DNA from: Bacillota bacterium
GTDB lineage: Bacteria; Bacillota; Clostridia; Lachnospirales; Lachnospiraceae
Direction of reading: 5' to 3'
Assembly (NCBI GenBank): GCA_023435645.1
Contig: JAEYRK010000014.1
Span: forward strand, 18,606 to 82,605
DNA: 64,000 bases
This document shows positions 1 to 8,495 of the stretch, piece by piece (within the stretch, counting starts at the first letter, position 1; each line of letters begins with the position of its first letter). The position numbers were made by a program, and so were the translations under genes. The notes under the pieces were generated by a model. It ran no database searches. It had not been told where the DNA came from and saw only the letters and a program-made list of their open reading frames with translations.

Positions 1-57
1 ATGTATAGAAATAAAGTAGAATAGGGGTATTAAAATAGCTCAAAAGGAGAAAAGCCC

Positions 58-1071
58 ATGAAGATTTTGGTAACTGGAGGTGCAGGATACATCGGAAGCC
101 ATACGGACCTGGAGCTTATAAAGGCCGGCTTCGAGCTTGTTGTTGTGGATAATCTGAATAATTCCTGCAGAGAAGCAGTACGGAGAGTGGAAAAGCTGGC
201 AGGTAAGCCCATCCGATTTTATGAAGCGGATATTTTGGATAAAGAAGCATTAAGGGAGATTTTCCGGTATGAACAGATTGATGCAGTCATTCATTTTGCC
301 GGCTTAAAGGCTGTAGGTGAGTCCTGTAGGATTCCGCTACATTATTTTAGAAATAATCTGAGCGGTACCATTACACTCCTAGAGGTAATGCAGGAGTTCG
401 GTGTGAAGAACCTGGTATTCTCTTCTTCAGCAACCGTATATGGGGATCCGGCAACGGTTCCCGTGACAGAGGAATTTCCTCTGTCCGCTACGAATCCCTA
501 TGGAAGAACGAAGCTTATGATCGAAGAAATGCTGAGGGATCTTTATCAGTCGGATTCCACCTGGAACATAGCAATTCTTAGATACTTTAATCCAATCGGA
601 GCCCATGAAAGTGGAGAAATTGGAGAGGATCCCAACGGGATACCGAACAATCTGGTGCCCTATGTTGCTAAGGTGGCATCCGGCGTTCTGGAAAAAATTA
701 ATGTCTTTGGAAATGATTATGACACCCCTGACGGAACTGGAATCAGGGATTATATCCATGTGGTAGACCTGGCAATCGGACATATCAGAGCAATAGAAAA
801 GCTAATGGAGAATCCGGGCTTGGTTACCTACAATCTGGGAACCGGAGTGGGATACAGCGTATTTGATGTCATTCATAATTATGAAAGGGCCTGTGGAAGG
901 AGCTTGCCCTATGTGATTACCGACAGAAGACCCGGGGATATTGCGGTTACCTATGCGGATCCCTCCAAAGCATATCGTGAGCTTGGTTGGAAGGCAGAAA
1001 GAGGAATTGATATCATGTGTGAGGATTCCTACCGCTGGCAGAGTAAAAACCCGAAAGGGTATAATTCTTAA
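58..1071 (+). CDS. galE: UDP-glucose 4-epimerase
   Basis: Interconverts UDP-glucose and UDP-galactose (Leloir pathway and supply of galactose for surface polysaccharides), cytosolic, NAD-dependent. The 337-residue protein has the usual family length. The N-terminal Rossmann motif TGGAGYIGSH lies at residues 6-15, and the catalytic short-chain dehydrogenase pair Tyr-x-x-x-Lys is at Y148/K152 (NPYGRTK), preceded by the SSSATVYG segment. The ATG follows an AAAAGGAGA ribosome binding site with good spacing. It appears monocistronic here: a strong bidirectional hairpin follows it, and the next gene is on the other strand. The promoter lies outside the window. Family assignment is secure; substrate breadth (GlcNAc forms) cannot be judged. 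Confidence 0.96.
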   Translation: MKILVTGGAGYIGSHTDLELIKAGFELVVVDNLNNSCREAVRRVEKLAGKPIRFYEADILDKEALREIFRYEQIDAVIHFAGLKAVGESCRIPLHYFRNNLSGTITLLEVMQEFGVKNLVFSSSATVYGDPATVPVTEEFPLSATNPYGRTKLMIEEMLRDLYQSDSTWNIAILRYFNPIGAHESGEIGEDPNGIPNNLVPYVAKVASGVLEKINVFGNDYDTPDGTGIRDYIHVVDLAIGHIRAIEKLMENPGLVTYNLGTGVGYSVFDVIHNYERACGRSLPYVITDRRPGDIAVTYADPSKAYRELGWKAERGIDIMCEDSYRWQSKNPKGYNS

Positions 1072-1134
1072 GACAGGGCATCCAAGAATCCTTATGCATT
1101 ATCATGAAAAACCTACCAATAATATTAAAAACTA

Positions 1135-1163
1135 TTGACAAAATACCTAAAATTTGCTAGTCT
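1135..1163 (+). promoter_or_regulatory. Sigma-A promoter with no gene behind it
   Basis: TTGACA (1135-1140), a 17-nt spacer and TAGTCT (1158-1163), with a TG dinucleotide just upstream of the -10 (extended -10 style). The only downstream element on this strand is the hairpin at 1237-1297, so transcription would give a short RNA of about 130 nt. Confidence 0.45.
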
Positions 1164-1169
1164 ATAGAA

Positions 1170-1300
1170 GGTTAGTACTGGAGAAGGTATGATACCAGAG
1201 GATTCAGTTGGGGAAGCGAGAGGGTAGAAGGTATAAAAAATAAGATTGGCTAAAACGTGTATCCATAGGGGTGCACCTTTTTGGCCAATCTTATTTTATA
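1170..1300 (+). ncRNA. Candidate short orphan transcript
   Basis: Region between the orphan promoter and the hairpin terminator. It could be a small RNA. It also contains a 12-codon reading frame: ATG at 1189 behind GGAGAAGG, ending at a TAG, so a leader-like peptide is possible. No known RNA family was recognised. The evidence is only promoter plus terminator spacing. Confidence 0.28.
1237..1297. terminator. Bidirectional terminator hairpin between galE and the capA-like gene
   Basis: Perfect 14-bp inverted repeat (1237-1250 with 1284-1297), extended inward by AAAA/TTTT pairs. A-rich and T-rich arms give U-tracts on both strands. The two flanking genes converge on it. Confidence 0.8.
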
Positions 1301-1315
1301 GGTAAAACAATACCT

Positions 1316-3427
1316 TCATTCTATGAACCAATCTCCCAGTACCTTTTTTGCCAGTGCGTAGGTTTCATCATATGTAAAAGCACCTCTTACGGCTATTTCT
1401 GAGACCCCATGAACCTTTGCCTGTTCAGGGGTATAGTCTGTCAGCTTGTAAATACCATAATGATAATCCGCAGGCCCATTTTCATAATGGGTTACGATGG
1501 GGGTGATACCCGCCTCACTGATATAGGTTTCTGACCCTTCTTTCGTAATCGTAACCGTAGCCATACCACCGAGCATCCGGGGGGCCTCCTTCTGATAGGA
1601 CAAAAAATTCCCCAGAGAATAATAGACCAGCATCCGCTGTCCGGGTTCCGTCTCAATCCATTCTACCGGCTCCAGTACATGAGGATGGGTGCCGATGACG
1701 AGATCCACACCCAGGTCATAGAAAAAGCTTGTCAGCTCCTTCTGCATGGAGGACGCTTCATAGACATATTCAGTACCCCAATGCGGAAACACAATGATAA
1801 AGTCCGACAGCTCCTTCGCCCGTAAGATATCCTCCTTCATCCTCTTCTTATCAAGGAGGTTCACAAGATAAGGCTTGTCCTCCGGCAAACGATAGCCGTT
1901 TAGACCATAGGTATAATTCAGCAGGGCAAGCTTTATTCCGTTTTTCTCAAGAACAGGGATCTTTTCCTGTGCATCCTTTGTTTCATTGATCCCCAGTACT
2001 GTAATTTCAGGGTATCTCGACCAGAATTGAAAGGTATTTTTTATCCCCTGATATCCCATATCCATGGTATGATTCGTTGCATGAGTTATAACATCAAAGC
2101 CTGCATTTACGAGAGCATCCCCGATTTCATAAGGAGAATTGAAATTGGGATAGCCTGAAAAGGCAAAGTCCTCCCCTCCCAGGATGGTTTCCTGATTAAC
2201 CACTGCCAGATCGGCAGATCGGATCTCCTTTGCAAGATTATCATAAAGATGATCGAATTGATAGGAGCCATCCTTCTGCTTACCGCTTTTTACTACCTCA
2301 ATATGAATCAGGTTATCTCCTACAGCCAGGAGTGTCACCTGAGAGCGCTTTTCAGAAGGACTCACTTCCTGATCGGACAGGGAAGCAGCGGTGGCTCCTG
2401 TCAGCGGAAAATCAGCCCACCTTACCAGAGAGCCTTCATGAAAGCTCCAGGAGGGCGTACTCAGAGGATAGGTAAGCTCGTCTTCATAATACCAGGGATC
2501 CTCTTCATGAAGTGGGTTCTTCAATATATGGAAGTCCTGAGCCGGCATATAGCCCTGGGCCAGCAGAAAACAGCTTCTTCCGGTAGAATCCTTGGCAATA
2601 TCTACCACCAGGACACAGTGACCGGGGCTTCCCCCCTGAAGGAAGAGATCGCCGGGTCTGATTTCATCTATAGCGATAGGCTTACATTCCTGTGAAAGGC
2701 TTAAGGTACCTGCATAGGCAAATACCATAGTGAGATAGCTCCGGAAGGTTTCGTAGGAATCGTCATAGCCTTTGGACTTTTTCCAGGAAACATCATTACC
2801 ATTTACTACGATCCGGTAGCCCTCCCGCCATTTTGTATATTCCATCAGAAATCCGTTGGTCAGATGGAAGGAAATCTTATCATAAGCCCCAATGGACCAA
2901 TAATATTCCCCATAGATCCTGATAATGGAATCAGCACATTGTTGGAGATCCCTATCACCGGTATCCAGATCAAAAACAGCAATATGACCCTCCTGATAAC
3001 CCTTCTCTGTTCCATCATAGAGCAGGACAGGGCTCCCATCCGGCTTTAGTTCCATACGGCGAAGGAAGCTTGTAAGCTCCTCTGCCACGGAAGGCAGTCG
3101 ATCGTATCCCTTAGGGGGAAGAATACGGCTCTCAAGAGTAGTCCCTTCCGGGTTGAGTACGGAATAGAGTACATCATTGGATATGGCTTCTTCGGTGGGA
3201 ACAGCATCACCGGAGGAGGTTTGCTTCTCATCAAAGGGATCTTCGGGCTGATCCTTATCCTCCGGTTCAGCTACAGGTGTAATCGTAACAGGGATGTCTA
3301 CACTGGGAGCTTCTGCCGGACTCTTACGGTAAGAGCAGCCGGTTAAAACGATCAGTAGAATAAAGAATAAGATCGACTTTATTATATTTGGTACAGACCA
3401 TCCGGTCCCAGACGGTTTGTTGTGCAT
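1316..3427 (-). CDS. DUF4846-CapA fusion lipoprotein
   Basis: A 703-residue exported protein with a hydrophobic signal segment ending in a lipobox (LTGC, Cys31), then an acidic linker. Residues of roughly 85-330 resemble DUF4846: the RPGDLFLQGGSPGHCVLVVD block is characteristic of that family, whose activity is not established. Residues of roughly 365-700 are a CapA (PGA_cap) metallophosphatase-like domain, with VTLLAVGDN at its start, VNQETILGG, THATNHTMDMGYQG and a FPHWGTEY/GTHPHVLEP pair carrying the probable metal ligands. CapA proteins are linked to poly-gamma-glutamate or cell-envelope work. No capBC genes are nearby, so a capsule role is not supported. ATG preceded by AAAGGAGA. The two-domain fusion is the odd point. 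Confidence 0.85.
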   Translation of the reverse strand: MHNKPSGTGWSVPNIIKSILFFILLIVLTGCSYRKSPAEAPSVDIPVTITPVAEPEDKDQPEDPFDEKQTSSGDAVPTEEAISNDVLYSVLNPEGTTLESRILPPKGYDRLPSVAEELTSFLRRMELKPDGSPVLLYDGTEKGYQEGHIAVFDLDTGDRDLQQCADSIIRIYGEYYWSIGAYDKISFHLTNGFLMEYTKWREGYRIVVNGNDVSWKKSKGYDDSYETFRSYLTMVFAYAGTLSLSQECKPIAIDEIRPGDLFLQGGSPGHCVLVVDIAKDSTGRSCFLLAQGYMPAQDFHILKNPLHEEDPWYYEDELTYPLSTPSWSFHEGSLVRWADFPLTGATAASLSDQEVSPSEKRSQVTLLAVGDNLIHIEVVKSGKQKDGSYQFDHLYDNLAKEIRSADLAVVNQETILGGEDFAFSGYPNFNSPYEIGDALVNAGFDVITHATNHTMDMGYQGIKNTFQFWSRYPEITVLGINETKDAQEKIPVLEKNGIKLALLNYTYGLNGYRLPEDKPYLVNLLDKKRMKEDILRAKELSDFIIVFPHWGTEYVYEASSMQKELTSFFYDLGVDLVIGTHPHVLEPVEWIETEPGQRMLVYYSLGNFLSYQKEAPRMLGGMATVTITKEGSETYISEAGITPIVTHYENGPADYHYGIYKLTDYTPEQAKVHGVSEIAVRGAFTYDETYALAKKVLGDWFIE

Positions 3428-3551
3428 AAGAATCTCCTTTTTAGTGAACTATGACAGTATCATTTTTTCTATTATAACATAATTTGGACAAGAGGATACC
3501 TATAAAAAATAGGAAGAAGGAAGGGACCAAAGCGTGCTATCCGCACGAGGA

Positions 3552-3580
3552 TTGACAAAATCCATGTAGCATGGTATACT
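3552..3580 (+). promoter_or_regulatory. Sigma-A promoter of the metG T-box transcript
   Basis: TTGACA at 3552-3557, a 17-nt spacer and TATACT at 3575-3580. The expected start near 3587 lies about 35 nt upstream of the T-box Stem I. The -35 TTGACAAA and a TTTGTCAA right after the -10 form an inverted repeat around the promoter. Confidence 0.75.
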
Positions 3581-3624
3581 TTGTCAAATACTTGATATAT
3601 TATTGATAATAGCATAGGTCAAAG

Positions 3625-3919
3625 GCTATGAAAAGAAGAGTAGGCAGTGGAGCGGTTGACAGAGAACCCCGGAAGGCTGAGAAGGGGAAATGGGTTAAAA
3701 GGCCCTGTTAAACCGATAGGATTAACACGCAGAAGCTGTTGAAGATGGTCTTGGAGCTGCGCACCGAGGGAGAGAACTTCTTAGGCTGCGACGGAAGCAA
3801 CCGTTATGATGCCCGGCTGTTATAGGCAGCGACAGAGGCCTTACCCGCGAGGGAAGGTAAATTAAAGTGGTACCACGGGAAATTCTCGTCTTTAAAGTAA
3901 TTTAAAGGCGTTTTTTTTT
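3625..3919 (+). promoter_or_regulatory. T-box riboswitch (tRNA-Met responsive)
   Basis: Leader RNA that senses uncharged tRNA and controls read-through into metG. Visible parts: the AGTA of the specifier loop (3639-3642); the AGAGA bulge and distal arm near 3660-3690; the GACAGAGGCC segment typical of clostridial T-boxes; the T-box AAAGTGGTACCACGGG (3864-3879) with UGGU at 3868-3871; and a terminator. The helix GGCAG (3643-3647) with CTGTT (3736-3740), plus AAGA with TCTT, places GAAGATGG in the specifier loop, so the specifier is AUG at 3745-3747. This matches methionine and the downstream metG. The family call is firm; the specifier assignment is my own folding. Confidence 0.9.
3887..3919 (+). 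terminator. T-box intrinsic terminator
   Basis: A 10-bp stem (3887-3896 with 3901-3910, one G-U pair), a 4-nt loop and nine T residues. It is the alternative to the antiterminator formed by the T-box when uncharged tRNA-Met is bound. Confidence 0.88.
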
Positions 3920-3963
3920 CGCAATAATCGATAGATAATCAATGTTTGAAAGGAAGAGGAGCC

Positions 3964-5976
3964 ATGAGCAAACAACCCTATTACATTACAACAGCAATCG
4001 CCTATACCTCAGGAAAGCCCCATATCGGAAATACGTATGAAATCGTTTTGGCGGACAGTATCGCAAGATTTAAGAGGATGGAGGGCTATGATGTATTCTT
4101 CCAGACCGGCACGGATGAGCATGGACAGAAGATTGAGCTGAAGGCGGCTGAAGCAGGAATTACACCAAAGGAATTTGTAGACCGGATAGCCGCCCAAATT
4201 AAGGATATCTGGGATCTGATGAATACCTCCTATGATAAATTCATCCGTACCACCGATGCAGATCATGAGAAGCAAATACAGAAGATCTTTAAGAAGCTGT
4301 ATGAGAAGGGCGATATTTATAAGGGAACCTATGAAGGGATGTATTGCACTCCCTGTGAATCCTTCTTCACCTCCTCCCAGCTGGCGGATGGCAAGTGTCC
4401 GGACTGCGGCAGAGAGGTACAGCCTGCGAAGGAGGAAGCCTATTTCCTGAAGCTCAGTAAATATGCGGATCGCCTAATAGAGCATATTAATACCCATCCG
4501 GAATTCATACAGCCGGAATCTAGAAAAAACGAGATGATGAATAATTTCCTACTGCCGGGGCTGCAGGATCTGTGTGTATCCAGGACCTCCTTCAAATGGG
4601 GTATTCCGGTGGATTTTGATGACAGACATGTTGTCTATGTGTGGCTGGATGCATTGAGTAACTATATCACCGGAATCGGTTATGATGCCGATGGCAGTAG
4701 CTCGGAGCTATTTAAGAAGCACTGGCCGGCGGATCTTCATCTGATTGGCAAGGACATTATCCGCTTCCATACAATCTATTGGCCAATCATTCTGATGGCG
4801 CTGGAGCTTCCCTTACCGAAGCAGGTGCTTGGACACCCTTGGTTGCTGCAGGGTAGTGCCGGAGATAAAATGAGTAAGTCCAGGGGAAATGTTCTCTATG
4901 CGGATGATCTGGTAAAGCTATTCGGGGTGGATGCGGTTCGCTATTTCGTGCTGCATGAGATGCCGTTTGACAATGATGGAATTATCTCCTGGGAGCTTTT
5001 GGTGGAGCGAATCAACTCTGACCTGGCCAATACCTTAGGAAATCTGGTAAATCGAACAGTCTCCATGTCCAATAAATACTTTAACGGAATTGTGAATAAC
5101 AAAGATATTGGGGAGCCGGTGGATGAGGAGCTGAAGGCCCTGGCGCTGGAAACTCCGAAGAAGGTAATTGCAAAGATGGATAAGCTACGGGTTGCGGATG
5201 CTATCAGTGAGATCTTTACACTGTTTAAGCGCTGCAATAAATACATTGATGAGACGACACCCTGGATTCTCGCAAAGGAGGAAGAGAAGAAAGCGCGTCT
5301 GGAAACAGTACTGTATCATCTGGTGGAGTGCATCTGTATCGGAGCAAGCCTGCTGGAGCCCTTTATGCCTGAGACCTCAGGTAAAATTCTCTCTCAGCTT
5401 TCGTCCGATGGAAGAAAGCTTGAGCAGATGAATGCCTTTGGCCTGTATCCTTCCGGAACAAAAGTTACTGAAGCCCCGGAGATTTTATTTGCCAGACTGG
5501 ATATAAAGGAGGTATTAGAGAAAGTGGAGGCATCAAAGGAAATTGAGAACAAGGAAGAAGCGAAGGCTGCAGTCGAAGCCCAAACCGAAAGCAATGAGGG
5601 AGCCTCGGATTCGGAAGCCAAGGATTCTGTGATGGATATTGAGGCGAAGCCGGAAATCACTTATGATGAATTTGCAAAGCTGCAGTTCCAAATCGGAGAA
5701 ATCATAGCCTGCGAGGAAGTTAAAAAATCCAAGAAGCTCTTATGCTCCCAGGTGAGGATTGGTTCCCAGGTTAAGCAAATCGTATCCGGAATCAAAGCCC
5801 ACTATTCACCGGAGGAGATGGTAGGAAAGAAGGTTATGGTGGTTGTTAATCTGAAGCCTGCGACTCTGGCGGGGTTATTATCCGAGGGGATGCTCTTATG
5901 CGCGGAGGATGATGCAGGAAATCTTGCTTTAATGATACCGGAGAAGCCGATGCCCTCCGGAGCGGAGATAAGGTAA
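3964..5976 (+). CDS. metG: Methionyl-tRNA synthetase
   Basis: Charges tRNA-Met with methionine, cytosolic, class I synthetase. The 670-residue protein has the HIGH-type motif (PHIGNT, residues 19-24), a connective-peptide zinc site with two CxxC pairs (C128/C131 and C145/C148), KMSKS at 302-306, an alpha-helical anticodon domain, an acidic Ala/Glu-rich linker near 515-555, and a C-terminal EMAP-II-like tRNA-binding domain (about 560-670) that usually mediates dimerisation. ATG 3964 is chosen over the in-frame TTG at 3946 because AGGAAGAGG sits at the right distance upstream. It is controlled by the T-box leader directly upstream. Confidence 0.97.
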   Translation: MSKQPYYITTAIAYTSGKPHIGNTYEIVLADSIARFKRMEGYDVFFQTGTDEHGQKIELKAAEAGITPKEFVDRIAAQIKDIWDLMNTSYDKFIRTTDADHEKQIQKIFKKLYEKGDIYKGTYEGMYCTPCESFFTSSQLADGKCPDCGREVQPAKEEAYFLKLSKYADRLIEHINTHPEFIQPESRKNEMMNNFLLPGLQDLCVSRTSFKWGIPVDFDDRHVVYVWLDALSNYITGIGYDADGSSSELFKKHWPADLHLIGKDIIRFHTIYWPIILMALELPLPKQVLGHPWLLQGSAGDKMSKSRGNVLYADDLVKLFGVDAVRYFVLHEMPFDNDGIISWELLVERINSDLANTLGNLVNRTVSMSNKYFNGIVNNKDIGEPVDEELKALALETPKKVIAKMDKLRVADAISEIFTLFKRCNKYIDETTPWILAKEEEKKARLETVLYHLVECICIGASLLEPFMPETSGKILSQLSSDGRKLEQMNAFGLYPSGTKVTEAPEILFARLDIKEVLEKVEASKEIENKEEAKAAVEAQTESNEGASDSEAKDSVMDIEAKPEITYDEFAKLQFQIGEIIACEEVKKSKKLLCSQVRIGSQVKQIVSGIKAHYSPEEMVGKKVMVVVNLKPATLAGLLSEGMLLCAEDDAGNLALMIPEKPMPSGAEIR

Positions 5977-6009
5977 GGAAGCTATCATTCATAAGGGGGA
6001 GAAGGAAGA

Positions 6010-6567
6010 ATGAATCATATAGGCACAAAAGAAATTAAAACAGAACGTCTTCTGCTCCGTCAGTTCAGGGAAGGTGACGCAAAGGAGATGTATCAGAACT
6101 GGGCGTCAGATGACGAGGTAACAAAGTACCTAACCTGGCCGACGCATAAGGAGCTTAAGACCACAGAAAAAATTCTGGAGCAATGGATCGCAAAGAATGG
6201 GGAGCCGGAGAATTACCATTGGGCAATTACCATAAAGGATACGGGGGATGTCATTGGTTCCTTCAGCCTTATGAATATCGATAACCATCAAGAGAGCTGT
6301 GAAATTGGCTATTGTATCGGAAGAACTTGGTGGAATCAGGGCTTTATGACGGAGGCTTTGCAGGCCGTGATAAGCTTTGGCTTTACAGAGGTTGGCTTTT
6401 ATCGGATCGCAGCCAGACATGACATCCATAACGCTGCCTCGGGCTGCGTGATGAAGAAATGTGGGATGCAATATGAGGGTACTCTGAGAAAGGTCCTGAA
6501 AAATAATAAGGGCGCCTTGGTTGATTGTAGATATTACTCGATTTTGAAGGATGAATTGATGAAATAA
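6010..6567 (+). CDS. GNAT N-acetyltransferase, RimJ/RimL-like
   Basis: Acetyl-CoA-dependent transfer to an amine, probably a protein N-terminus or small molecule. The substrate cannot be told. The 185-residue protein begins with the ERLLLRQF strand typical of the RimJ/RimL branch. It has a central IGYCIGRTWWNQGFMTEAL segment, which is the acetyl-CoA binding motif A, followed by the YRIAARHDIHNAASGCVMKK helix. ATG follows GGGGGAGAAGGA. The gap after metG is 33 nt, so co-transcription under the T-box is possible. A hairpin terminator follows. Confidence 0.88.
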   Translation: MNHIGTKEIKTERLLLRQFREGDAKEMYQNWASDDEVTKYLTWPTHKELKTTEKILEQWIAKNGEPENYHWAITIKDTGDVIGSFSLMNIDNHQESCEIGYCIGRTWWNQGFMTEALQAVISFGFTEVGFYRIAARHDIHNAASGCVMKKCGMQYEGTLRKVLKNNKGALVDCRYYSILKDELMK

Positions 6568-6571
6568 TAAG

Positions 6572-6622
6572 AAGGTGCTGTCACACGAGCGGGTTGCAAC
6601 AGCTGGTGGGCAGCACCTTTTT
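6572..6622 (+). terminator. Intrinsic terminator
   Basis: AAGGTGCTG (6572-6580) pairs perfectly with CAGCACCTT (6611-6619), followed by a T-run. It ends the metG-GNAT unit and, on the other strand, lies downstream of pckA. Confidence 0.85.
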
Positions 6623-6659
6623 ATTAATATGAATCTGATGTTTCAGTTTACGATGTAAG

Positions 6660-8330
6660 CTATGCCAGCTCTGCAACGACCTTCTTTAATGCGGCAGCAG
6701 CCTCGTCAGGGAGCTTATCATAGCCACCCTTTTCGGTAGCTCTGGATTCTACGAAATTGACTCTTTCTACCATTCTTGCTTTGAAGGCATCCTTGTATTC
6801 CTTGTCAGTTAAGTCAGGAACGAAGCCCTCCCACTCAAGAATCTCGATATCGGAGAAGGAACCCCAAGGCTTGAATACAGCCTTACCCTCTACGATGGAT
6901 TCCAGAATACCTAAGGTATCAGCAGGCTTTACCTTCTTACCCATAAAGTCTCCCGTATTGATGACATAGCAGTCCACATGTCTATCATTGATGAGCTTCT
7001 TAAATTTCTCATAGTCATTGATCAAAGGATAAGTACGGAAGGGATTAGCATAGGTCTCAACAACCAATGCATTGGGATCTACTCCGGGAGCAAGGCGCTC
7101 TGCTGTTGTTCTCTTAGTAGCCAGGGTAGCACCCATAACGGAAGCCAGCACACCATCCTTGATCTTGATAATCGGAGGAAGGGTAGGATCCTTCATAATC
7201 CAGAAGATTGCATCAACCGGCTCAGGAATCTTATCCACGCGGTTTGTGGACCATAATTTGGACTTAACAGCACGTCCGTTACCATTACGGATATCTTCGG
7301 TAACAATCACAACCTTACCGTCCTCATCCATGGTTGCTGAGCAGTTCTGTACAGTTAGGAGGTATTTATTATCATCACAATAGGTAGGATAATCCTGGGT
7401 CTTATCATAATAGGTGGGCTCAAGAGCGATGGAGGAGCCGGTATCCGTGTTAATGATGAAGGCATCGTCATGGAGAACGGTTACATCATACTTACCGTCA
7501 TGCTTCGCATGGGTAATCGTAGATTTACCGGAACCGGAAAGCCCAAATACGGAAGCAACATATTTCTTACCTCCGGTAAGGTTATATCTCTTCTGTCCGC
7601 CATGGCAGGAGGCATATCCATTTCGATTAGCGATAGCCCAAGCCAGGGTCAGAGTACCCTTCTTGTGTTCGCCGAAATATCTCATGCCTAAGATAGCAGC
7701 ACAGTTCGTATCTGTATTAAAATAGCATAAGCACTTAGGATCACTGATGTCTGTCTGGTTGGTGCCTACCCACTGGGGATCGGAGAAGATATAGATATCG
7801 GGCTCATTTCCTACAGGTTTAGAGCTCTTATACATCTTTATATAGTTGTCGGACATGTACTGGAAGTTCAGCATCCAGTTATAAACCAGGTTCTCTTCTC
7901 CTTCGGGAATAAGCAGGTGAGCCTTCACCATGAATTCCGGATCAAGACCGATAAAAACCTCAACATGGTACATGTTCTTCCATCTTGTATCATAAATCGC
8001 ATCCATAACGATTTTGTCTAATCTCTCACAGTTCACACCGGGTTCACCGGCGATTCTTCTTGCTGCGGCGTAACGGCCGGTGATAGAACCATCATTGAAT
8101 AATAAAACTTTTGCATCAGGAGACAGACCAAAATCCTCACCACGATGCACCGGCATGTCAGTAACAACGGTTCCGGGTGAATTTACTGCAAGCTCATAGG
8201 CTTCCTTCAGTGAATTCACTTTTATCACATTATTTCCATAGAAGGCAGCCTCGATAATAGAACGTGTCTTGGCAAACCCAGGTTTGTTTGCACCAATTTC
8301 GTCATGCTTAAAGTACGCTTTTGTTGACAT
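6660..8330 (-). CDS. pckA: Phosphoenolpyruvate carboxykinase, ATP type (divergent clade)
   Basis: Interconverts oxaloacetate and PEP with a nucleotide; in anaerobes it often runs in the CO2-fixing direction toward succinate. The 556-residue protein carries a P-loop GLSGSGKST at about 263-271, an HDD segment (VLHDDAF) in the kinase-2 position, and a conserved RNGYASCHGG region before the P-loop. The family match is clear, but the P-loop (canonical ATP form GLSGTGKTT) and the HDDAF segment differ from well-studied ATP enzymes. The ATG is preceded by AGGAGG. A strong promoter and a leader of about 90 nt with repeated elements lie upstream. It is transcribed alone. Confidence 0.9.
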   Translation of the reverse strand: MSTKAYFKHDEIGANKPGFAKTRSIIEAAFYGNNVIKVNSLKEAYELAVNSPGTVVTDMPVHRGEDFGLSPDAKVLLFNDGSITGRYAAARRIAGEPGVNCERLDKIVMDAIYDTRWKNMYHVEVFIGLDPEFMVKAHLLIPEGEENLVYNWMLNFQYMSDNYIKMYKSSKPVGNEPDIYIFSDPQWVGTNQTDISDPKCLCYFNTDTNCAAILGMRYFGEHKKGTLTLAWAIANRNGYASCHGGQKRYNLTGGKKYVASVFGLSGSGKSTITHAKHDGKYDVTVLHDDAFIINTDTGSSIALEPTYYDKTQDYPTYCDDNKYLLTVQNCSATMDEDGKVVIVTEDIRNGNGRAVKSKLWSTNRVDKIPEPVDAIFWIMKDPTLPPIIKIKDGVLASVMGATLATKRTTAERLAPGVDPNALVVETYANPFRTYPLINDYEKFKKLINDRHVDCYVINTGDFMGKKVKPADTLGILESIVEGKAVFKPWGSFSDIEILEWEGFVPDLTDKEYKDAFKARMVERVNFVESRATEKGGYDKLPDEAAAALKKVVAELA

Positions 8331-8350
8331 AAAATATCCTCCTATTTTTT

Positions 8351-8419
8351 AATTGTCCGAATATTTCTGTTAATACAGAAAATTAACGGAACCAGTGTTA
8401 TATATAAAACAATTGTCCG
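8351..8419 (-). promoter_or_regulatory. Direct repeats and hairpin in the pckA leader
   Basis: On the pckA strand CGGACAATT occurs twice, exactly 60 bp apart (top-strand 8351-8359 and 8411-8419). Between them a palindrome TTTCTGT-TAAT-ACAGAAA spans 8364-8381. One repeat falls just after the predicted transcription start, the other close to the ribosome binding site. This may be a regulator site; no known regulator motif is assigned. Confidence 0.35.
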
Positions 8420-8427
8420 CCATATTA

Positions 8428-8456
8428 AGTATAAAACCGCCCCCTGTAAATGTCAA
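8428..8456 (-). promoter_or_regulatory. Sigma-A promoter of pckA
   Basis: On the minus strand TTGACA (top strand 8451-8456), a 17-nt spacer and TATACT (top strand 8428-8433). Near-consensus elements with ideal spacing, about 95 nt upstream of the start codon. Confidence 0.75.
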
Positions 8457-8470
8457 TATAAATTACATAA

Positions 8471-8495
8471 TAATTCCCAAAAAAATTGGGAATTA
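8471..8495 (-). terminator. Hairpin at the end of the DUF885 gene
   Basis: Perfect 10-bp stem (8471-8480 with 8486-8495) and a 5-nt loop. The stop codon of the upstream minus-strand gene lies inside the stem. The stem is AT-rich with no clear U-tract, so it is at best a weak terminator or a processing site. Confidence 0.4.
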
